A DNA stretch of 64,000 nucleotides. Origin: Promicromonospora soli (lineage in GTDB: Bacteria > Actinomycetota > Actinomycetes > Actinomycetales > Cellulomonadaceae). The position numbers and the translations under genes were made by a program. Shown here in pieces: positions 58,515 to 64,000 of this stretch. The notes below the pieces were generated by a model, which was given only the letters and a program-made list of their open reading frames with translations, was not told the origin of the DNA and did not search any database. Position 1 is the stretch's first letter. Each line of letters opens with the position of its first letter. Location: contig NZ_BNAS01000004.1 in assembly GCF_014653785.1 (NCBI RefSeq), positions 193,046 through 257,045 on the forward strand. The letters run 5' to 3'.

Positions 58515-59951
58515 ATGAGCAATGACCAGCACACCGCCGACGCCGCGCCGCGTCTCCGTCTCTCCGACCCGACCGTGCGGACCTTCGTCCAGCTGCTGAC
58601 GAACGTGCTGTTCGTAGGCGTCATCAACTACACGGTGTGGTTCGCCGTGACGTTCTTCGTGTTCCTGCAGACCCGGTCGGTCTTCGCGACGGGCGTGATC
58701 GCGGGCCTGTTCCTCGTCGCCATGGTCGCCACCGGCGTGTGGTTCGGCAGCCTCGTGGACCATCACCGCAAGAAGACGGTGATGCAGGCCTCGGCCCTGG
58801 TGTCGCTCACGTTCTACGCGGTCTGCCTGGTCATGTACCTCGTCACCCCGGCCGAGGAGTGGACGAACCCGGGCAGCGTGCGGCTCTGGGTCCTCGTCGT
58901 GCTGCTCATGTGCGGCGTGATCGCCGGCAACCTCCGCTCGATCGCGCTCCCGACGGTGGTCACGGCGCTCTTCGACGAGACGCTCCGGGACCGCGCGAAC
59001 GGCCTGGTCGGGACGGTCCTTGGCATCTCGTTCCTCGTGACGTCGGTGATCAGCGGCCTGCTCGTCGCCTTCGACGGGATGCGGACGTGCCTGATCCTGG
59101 CCCTCGTCATCCTGGCGGCGGCGCTGGTGCACCTGCACTTCGTCAAGGTCCCCGAGTCGTTGTCGCACGCGGCGGCCGAGGGCGAGCCCCGGAAGGTCGA
59201 CCTCAGGGGCACCATGAAGGTGGTCGGCAAGATCCCCGGGATGTGGGCGCTCATCGCCTTCACGGCCCTGAACAACCTGCTCGGCGGCGGGTTCATGGCG
59301 CTCATGGACGCCTACGGGCTGTCGATGATGTCGGTGCAGGCATGGGGCTTCGTCTGGGGCGCGCTGAGTGCCCTGATGATCGTGTCCGGCCTGCTCATCG
59401 CCCGCACGGGCCTCGGGTCCAACCCGGTGCGCACCATCCTGCTGGTCAACCTGGCCCTGTGGGCCGTCACCATCGTCTTCCCCATGCAGGCCTCGGTGGT
59501 CTGGCTCGTGGCGGGCCTGGCGGCGTACATGGTGGCCATGCCGTACGTCGAGGCCTCCGAGCAGACCGTGCTCCAGAAGGTCGTGCCCTACGAGCGCCAG
59601 GGCCGCGTGTTCGGGTTCGCGCAGTCGCTCGAGCAGGCCGCCTCGCCGCTCACGGCGTTCCTCATCAGCCCGCTCACCCAGTTCTTCTTCATCCCGTTCA
59701 TGCGCGACGGCGGCACGGGAGCCCGGTGGATCGGCGACTGGTTCGGCACGGGCGACGCCCGGGGGATCGCGCTCGTGTTCGTGCTCATCGCGGTGCTCGG
59801 CCTCGCGCTGACCGTGTACGCGCTGTCGAGCAAGTACTACCGCCTCCTGAGCCGGCGGTACAAGGAGGCGCCGGGGGACGTCCCCGAGGGCACGACGCCG
59901 GACGAAACGCCCGACGTCGCCGCCGAGCCGGCCCGCCCGGGCACCGTCTGA
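58515..59951 (+). CDS. MFS transporter
   Basis: The 478-residue protein has about 12 TM helices. Motif A-like GSLVDHHRKKTVMQ follows helix 2. A central cytoplasmic loop (KVPESLSHAAAEGEPRKVDLRGTMKVV) separates the two halves, and the C-terminus is acidic and Pro/Thr-rich. The substrate is unknown; relatives are drug or metabolite exporters. The ATG at 58515 follows GGAG at about 8 nt; an upstream ATG at 58494 would overlap the operator. The gene is preceded by a MerR-type operator. Confidence 0.92.
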   Translation: MSNDQHTADAAPRLRLSDPTVRTFVQLLTNVLFVGVINYTVWFAVTFFVFLQTRSVFATGVIAGLFLVAMVATGVWFGSLVDHHRKKTVMQASALVSLTFYAVCLVMYLVTPAEEWTNPGSVRLWVLVVLLMCGVIAGNLRSIALPTVVTALFDETLRDRANGLVGTVLGISFLVTSVISGLLVAFDGMRTCLILALVILAAALVHLHFVKVPESLSHAAAEGEPRKVDLRGTMKVVGKIPGMWALIAFTALNNLLGGGFMALMDAYGLSMMSVQAWGFVWGALSALMIVSGLLIARTGLGSNPVRTILLVNLALWAVTIVFPMQASVVWLVAGLAAYMVAMPYVEASEQTVLQKVVPYERQGRVFGFAQSLEQAASPLTAFLISPLTQFFFIPFMRDGGTGARWIGDWFGTGDARGIALVFVLIAVLGLALTVYALSSKYYRLLSRRYKEAPGDVPEGTTPDETPDVAAEPARPGTV

Positions 59952-59956
59952 CCGCG

Positions 59957-59973
59957 TTGACCATGCGCTTGCT
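59957..59973 (+). repeat. Lone arm of the 58324-58387 hairpin
   Basis: TTGACCATGCGCTTGCT repeats the outer part of the arm at 58328-58343, but no complementary second arm follows. It lies 6 nt after the MFS stop and 40 nt from the stop of the convergent oxidoreductase gene, the same kind of site as the full hairpin. Confidence 0.6.
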
Positions 59974-60013
59974 ACGCCCCCGGGGCCGGAACCCGGTCAG
60001 CTTCGTGGTCCGG

Positions 60014-61585
60014 TCAGCCCACCGACACGTTCACCGTGTGCCAGCCCGTCGCGCCGTCGGGCGCGGGCGGCGCCTCGGCCTCGGTCTGGACCAGCCCCTC
60101 GGCGTCTGTGGCCCGGACCGCGAGCGTGTGGTCGCCGGCCGCCAGGTCGATCGACGCCCGCCACTGGCGCCACGTGTCCGAGCCCACTGTCTCGGCGAGC
60201 TCGGCGGTGACCCATTCGCCGTCGTCGGCCCGGACCTCCACCTTGCCGATGCCCGTGTGCTGCGCCCAGGCCACGCCGGCCACGGTCACCGCCCCGGCCG
60301 CCGCCGAGCCGCGCGGCACGTCGATACGCGACTGAACCTTGATCGGCCCCAGCTCCGACCAGCCGCGCGGGGTCCAGTAGCCCTGGTCGGCGTCGAAGGT
60401 GGTGACCTTGAGCGACGTCACCCACTTGGTGGCGGACACGTATCCGTACAGGCCCGGCACGACGAGCCGCGCGGGGAAGCCGTGGTCCACGGGGAGCGGC
60501 TCGCCGTTCATGCCGATCGCGAGCAGGCTGGCGCGGTCCGGGTCCTGGAGCACCTCCAGCGGCGTTCCCGCGGTGAATCCGTCGTCGCTCCGGGAGAGGA
60601 CCATGTCGGCGCCCGCCTGCGGCTTGGCACGCTCCAGCAGGGCACGGATCGGGTAGCCGAGCCACAGGGCGTTGCCGATGAGGTCGCCGCCCACGGCGTT
60701 GCTCACGCAGGCGAGCGTCACGTGGTGCTCCTCGAGCGGCAGCGCGAGAAGCTCGTCCCAGGTGATGGTGAACGGCTCGTCCACCATGCCGTGCACTTCC
60801 AGCGACCAGTCCTGCGGGTCCAGCTGCGGCACCCGCAGCGCGGTGTCGATGCGGTAGAACTCCGGGTTCGGCGTGATGTACGGGGCCAGGCCGTCGAGCT
60901 CCAGGTCGGCGCCCGCCGGCACCTCGGGCGCCGCGGTGCGGGCGGCGGGCAGGCGGATCTTCTCGCGCACCGCGTTCACCGCCGCCGAACCCGCCGACAG
61001 CGCGCGGGAGCCCGCCAGAGCCAGCACCGCCACGCCCGCGGCTATCCCTGTGACGGCCAGGAACCCGCGCCGGTCCACCACGCTGCCCGATTCCGCCCAC
61101 TGGTCCGGCACGGGCCGCAGCTTCGTCACGGCCGTCCGCAGCAGGATCACGGCGCCGCCGATGCCGATGACGCTCGGCAGCGCCCACAGCGGCGTCGCGT
61201 CCGGGCGCAGCACCGCGACGATCGCGCCGACGACGCCGACCACCGCGATCAGCAGCGCGCCCGACGGCGGACGGCGCAGCTCCAGCCAGCCCGCGAGCGC
61301 CGCCCCGAGGGCCAGCACCACGGCGATGGATCCGAGCAGCACCGCCTTGTCGTTGGTGCCGAACCACTCCACCGCGAAATCCTTGAGCCACGGGGGCACG
61401 GCGTCGACGACGGCGGCGCCGCCCGCGAACAGGGTGCTGGCGCCGGGCGCGACGAGAGCGGCGACGAGCTCCGCGACGGCCAGCCCCGCGGCACCGGCGA
61501 GGACGCCGGCCAGGGCGGCCCAGCCGGCGTCGTGCGGGGAGCTGTCGGCCCGCGGGCTCGCGGGACTCTCGGTTGCCTGAGTCAT
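60014..61585 (-). CDS. Membrane sulfite oxidase-like molybdopterin oxidoreductase
   Basis: The 523-residue protein has four TM helices (about 22-45, 80-101, 108-126, 134-150). A Tat-like segment follows (DRRGFLAVTGIAAGVAVLAL, about 171-190), then a molybdopterin domain of the sulfite oxidase family. The Mo-binding Cys293 lies in VTLACVSNAVGG. A C-terminal Ig-like dimerisation domain follows (VTVAGVAWAQHTGIGKVEVR). The RR motif behind four membrane helices is an unusual but known arrangement in actinobacterial homologues. The redox partner and substrate are unknown. I chose the ATG at 61585; an upstream ATG at 61618 is possible. It is convergent with the MFS gene. Confidence 0.9.
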   Translation of the reverse strand: MTQATESPASPRADSSPHDAGWAALAGVLAGAAGLAVAELVAALVAPGASTLFAGGAAVVDAVPPWLKDFAVEWFGTNDKAVLLGSIAVVLALGAALAGWLELRRPPSGALLIAVVGVVGAIVAVLRPDATPLWALPSVIGIGGAVILLRTAVTKLRPVPDQWAESGSVVDRRGFLAVTGIAAGVAVLALAGSRALSAGSAAVNAVREKIRLPAARTAAPEVPAGADLELDGLAPYITPNPEFYRIDTALRVPQLDPQDWSLEVHGMVDEPFTITWDELLALPLEEHHVTLACVSNAVGGDLIGNALWLGYPIRALLERAKPQAGADMVLSRSDDGFTAGTPLEVLQDPDRASLLAIGMNGEPLPVDHGFPARLVVPGLYGYVSATKWVTSLKVTTFDADQGYWTPRGWSELGPIKVQSRIDVPRGSAAAGAVTVAGVAWAQHTGIGKVEVRADDGEWVTAELAETVGSDTWRQWRASIDLAAGDHTLAVRATDAEGLVQTEAEAPPAPDGATGWHTVNVSVG

Positions 61586-61728
61586 AAGCCCAGCCTGGCA
61601 CGCGTTTCGGTGCGGCAAGAGCTCTGGCGGAAGGCTGTCACCACCTTGTAAGACGCCGAGCCCGCCGGACGGACCACCCGGCAGTCGCAGAAGCCGGGCA
61701 ACGGACCGAAGTCGCAGAACCCGCGGAC

Positions 61729-62568
61729 TCAGACCCCCGTACCCCGCACGATCTTCGAGTTGTGGGCCTGCGCGCGCGGCCGGATCGTCACCAGATCGAT
61801 GTTGACGTGGTCCGGGCGGGACAGGGTCCAGGCGATGGTGTCGGCGACGTCGTCGGCGACCAGGGGCGTGTAGCCCTCGTAGACGGTGGCGGCCTTCTCG
61901 GCGTCGCCGCCGAACCGGACCAGCGAGAACTCCTCGGTCGCCACGGCACCCGGGGCGACCTCGATGACGCGCACCGGCTCGCCCGCGGTCTCCCAGCGCA
62001 GCGTCTGGGACAGCATGTGCTCGGCGTGCTTGGCGCCCGTGTAGCCGGCGCCGCCCTCGTAGGCGCCCTGGGCGGCGGTCGAGGTCACGTTCACGACGTC
62101 GGCGACGCCCTTGTCGGCGCCGGCCTTGCGCAGCAGGGGCAGCACGGCCTTGGTGACGCGCAGCGTGCCGAGCACGTTGATCTCGTACATGCGGCGCCAG
62201 TCGTCGATGTCGGCGTCCTCCACGCGGTCCAGGCCGAACGCGCCGCCCGCGTTGTTCACCAGGGCGTCGAGCCCGCCGGTGGCGGCGAGGTGGGACGCGA
62301 GGGCGGCCACGGCGTCGTCGTCGGTCAGGTCGACCACGTAGGTCTCGCAGCCGGTCTCCGCCGCGAGCGCCTCCAGGCGGTCGGCGCGGCGGGCAGCCGC
62401 GACGACGTCCCAGCCGTCCGCGCGCAGCCGCCGCGCGGTCGCGGCACCGATGCCCGACGACGCCCCGGTCACCAGGGCGCGACGGGTCGGCTTGGTCTCC
62501 GGAGCGGTCCCGACGGCGCTCGCGGGGCCGGTCGTGGTGGCTGTCTCAGGGGCGGTGCTGTCGCTCAT
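61729..62568 (-). CDS. Short-chain dehydrogenase/reductase
   Basis: The 279-residue SDR has the NAD(P)-binding loop VTGASSGIGAATARRL, the NNAG motif (ALVNNAGGAF) and the catalytic YxxxK as YTGAKHAEH, with Ser in VNVTSTAAQ. The N-terminal about 30 residues (TAPETATTTGPAS) are a disordered extension. The C-terminal VIEVAPGAVATEEF-type segment matches YdfG/serine-dehydrogenase-like classical SDRs (NADP 3-hydroxy acid dehydrogenase group). The Arg in AARRADRLE after the second strand favours NADP. It stands alone between the oxidoreductase and the small membrane gene. Confidence 0.92.
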   Translation of the reverse strand: MSDSTAPETATTTGPASAVGTAPETKPTRRALVTGASSGIGAATARRLRADGWDVVAAARRADRLEALAAETGCETYVVDLTDDDAVAALASHLAATGGLDALVNNAGGAFGLDRVEDADIDDWRRMYEINVLGTLRVTKAVLPLLRKAGADKGVADVVNVTSTAAQGAYEGGAGYTGAKHAEHMLSQTLRWETAGEPVRVIEVAPGAVATEEFSLVRFGGDAEKAATVYEGYTPLVADDVADTIAWTLSRPDHVNIDLVTIRPRAQAHNSKIVRGTGV

Positions 62569-62634
62569 GGCCGCACTGTAATGCCTCTGCCGCCGCCCGC
62601 CGTCGGCGCGATCCGGGGGGTCAGCGGCGATCTG

Positions 62635-62875
62635 TCAGTCGAGCAGGCCGGCGGCGTAGCCCACGAACATGACGACGAACAGCCCGGCCACGACCAGGAT
62701 CCCGACGACCCACATCCAGTGGGTCCCGCGTGGCGGGCCGTGCTCCTCGTGGCCTTGCGGTGCGCTCACCTGGTCGGACTCGGGCGGGGTCTCGCCGGGC
62801 TGGAGGTTGCCGCTGGCAGGCATCGTGCGGCCGTCCGGCTCCGGGTCGGGGTTGGTCTTCCGGGTCGTTGGTCAT
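62635..62875 (-). CDS. Small single-TM protein (DUF6480-like) with apparent frameshift
   Basis: The last 62 codons (from the ATG at 62823) encode a soluble Pro/Glu-rich segment and one C-terminal TM helix (MWVVGILVVAGLFVVMFVGYAAGLLD). In the same frame just upstream, TNPDPEPDGRTMPASGN reads like the N-terminus of the family but has no start codon. A good start with GGAG 6 nt before it is the ATG at 62875 in another frame (MTNDPEDQ). The two frames would join if one base were gained or lost around 62845-62860, which includes a run of four C/G. This is either a sequencing error or a true frameshift; otherwise the gene begins at 62823. Function is unknown. Confidence 0.6.
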
Positions 62876-62968
62876 GGTGGATCTCCGTGCCATCGGGGGT
62901 CCTTCCACGGTAGGCACGCCCGATCCCGGTCGCGCGCCGGGCTCCCGCGCGGCAGAGCCCGGCGAGCC

Positions 62969-64000
62969 CTACGCCGCGGCCGCGAGCACGCTCCCGAGCA
63001 CTGCCAGCCCTTCCCGCGCCTCGTCGGGGGTGATGACGCACGGCGGGACCACGTGCACCCGGTTGTCGGCGATGAAGGGCAGCACGCCGCCGTCGAGCAG
63101 GTTCTTCTTGATCGCCGCCATCGCGCCCGCGCCGAGCGGTTCCTTTGTCACGGGGTCGGCGACCAGCTCGACCGCCCAGAAGACGCCGAGGCCCCGCACT
63201 TCCCCGACCAGCGGGTTCGTCTCCGCGATCGCGGCGAGGCCCGGGCCGAGCACCTCGGCCCCGATGCGCGCCGCGTTCTCGACGATCCCCTCGTCGGCCA
63301 TGGTGTCGAGCGTGGCGACGATCGCCGCCATGGCGAGCGGGTGCCCCGAGTAGGTGAGCCCGCCGGGAAACACCCGCTCCTGGAAGGTCGCCGCGATCTC
63401 TGGCGACACCAGGACCCCGCCCGCCGGCACGTACCCCGAGTTCACGCCCTTGGCGAAGACGATCAGGTCGGGGCGAACGGAGTGCTGGTCCAGCGCGAGC
63501 CACGAGCCGGTGCGGCCGAACCCGGCCATCACCTCGTCCAGGATCAGCACGATCCCGTACCGGTCGGCGATCCGGCGCACGCCCGCCAGGTAGCCGGGCG
63601 GCGGCACGAGGATGCCGGCGGTCCCGGGGACGGTCTCCAGCAGGATCGCCGCGACGGTCTCGGGTATCTCGGCCTGCACCACCCGCTCCAGGTGGTGCAG
63701 CGCCCGCTCGCACTCCTCCTCGACGGACGACGCCCAGAACTCCGACCGGTACAGGTAGGGCCCGAAGGCGTGCACGTGCCCGGTCGCGTACTCGTTCGGC
63801 ACCCGCCGCCGGTCGCCCGTCGCGACGATCGCCACGCCGGTGTTGCCGTGGTAGGACCGATACATCGACACCACCTTGTTCCGGCCGGTGTGCACGCGGG
63901 CCATGCGGATCGCGTTCTCGATCGCGTCCGCCCCGCCGTTGGTGAAGAACACCTTGCCGCCCGGCCCGAACGGCGCGCGGGCGAGCACCCGCTCGGCCGC
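62969..64000 (-). CDS. Class III aminotransferase (partial)
   Basis: This PLP-dependent aminotransferase is cut by the right window edge, so its N-terminus is missing. The visible about 344 residues contain [49 protein letters not shown] (PLP-binding Asp), and [15 protein letters not shown], whose Lys forms the Schiff base. [19 protein letters not shown] and [13 protein letters not shown] complete the C-terminal half. The class III fold covers omega-amino acid:pyruvate and GABA-type aminotransferases; the substrate cannot be given. Confidence 0.93.
   Translation of the reverse strand, partial: AAERVLARAPFGPGGKVFFTNGGADAIENAIRMARVHTGRNKVVSMYRSYHGNTGVAIVATGDRRRVPNEYATGHVHAFGPYLYRSEFWASSVEEECERALHHLERVVQAEIPETVAAILLETVPGTAGILVPPPGYLAGVRRIADRYGIVLILDEVMAGFGRTGSWLALDQHSVRPDLIVFAKGVNSGYVPAGGVLVSPEIAATFQERVFPGGLTYSGHPLAMAAIVATLDTMADEGIVENAARIGAEVLGPGLAAIAETNPLVGEVRGLGVFWAVELVADPVTKEPLGAGAMAAIKKNLLDGGVLPFIADNRVHVVPPCVITPDEAREGLAVLGSVLAAAA

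Noticed and set aside
58637-61651. A 1004-codon plus-strand frame across the MFS and oxidoreductase genes
   Set aside because: It crosses two convergent genes with well-defined products and has shadow-type composition.

Overview
This is a high-GC actinobacterial chromosome segment. The GC content is high throughout, GTG starts are frequent, gene overlaps of the ATGA/TGATG type are common, and the housekeeping order is the one known from Actinobacteria. DivIVA-domain proteins, DUF2469, DUF4233, an IdeR-type iron box and an actinobacterial ileS T-box leader point the same way. A Micrococcales member (Cellulomonadaceae/Promicromonosporaceae-like) is my inference. I saw no rRNA, tRNA, CRISPR array, transposase or phage gene.

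The backbone lies mostly on the minus strand. Read downstream it runs ileS, folC, [insertion], DUF4233, ndk, smc, [iron-uptake insertion], ftsY, amtB-glnK-glnD, ffh, amidohydrolase, rpsP-KH-rimM-trmD, rplS, lepB, rnhB, DUF2469, yraN, comM, dprA, xerC, (M23 peptidase on plus), rpsB-tsf, pyrH, frr, cdsA, rlmN, a DivIVA-like gene, [accessory block], dxr. It combines translation, signal-peptide and SRP targeting, nitrogen sensing, chromosome maintenance and the MEP isoprenoid pathway.

Accessory genes occupy gaps in this backbone. (1) 1.2-10.4 kb: a head-to-head pair of a membrane TrkA-like/RyR-domain protein and a TIR-transmembrane-propeller protein, then an unknown helical protein, a DUF418 membrane protein, a small protein of DxDxDG calcium-binding-like repeats, and a divergent MFS/MerR pair with an operator between them. 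(2) 35.4-39.5 kb: an IdeR-box-preceded siderophore ABC operon. (3) 45.1-50.0 kb: TetR plus a 14-TM MFS exporter, and a PTS-type dihydroxyacetone kinase operon (dhaK-dhaL-dhaM). (4) 51.8-53.0 kb: a secreted trypsin-like protease. (5) 56.8-64 kb: an ECF sigma factor with a membrane partner, an MFS transporter with a MerR-type operator, a membrane molybdopterin oxidoreductase, an SDR, a small membrane protein with an apparent frameshift, and a class III aminotransferase cut by the window edge.

The strongest candidate for an undescribed system is the divergent TIR / RyR pair at 1239-6209. A TIR domain that keeps the catalytic-position Glu and has a membrane anchor and propeller sits opposite a two-TM Rossmann protein ending in RyR modules. 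This suggests an NAD-derived signal acting on a membrane receptor, but no defence function can be shown from the sequence alone. The second notable signal is repeats. A 65-75 bp imperfect palindrome with a conserved asymmetric loop occurs four times, each within about 15 nt of a stop codon. Two other long near-perfect hairpins occupy the same kind of site. A short GAGCYTGTCGA repeat is scattered through intergenic DNA, inside glnD, ileS and the TIR gene, and inside the ileS T-box leader.
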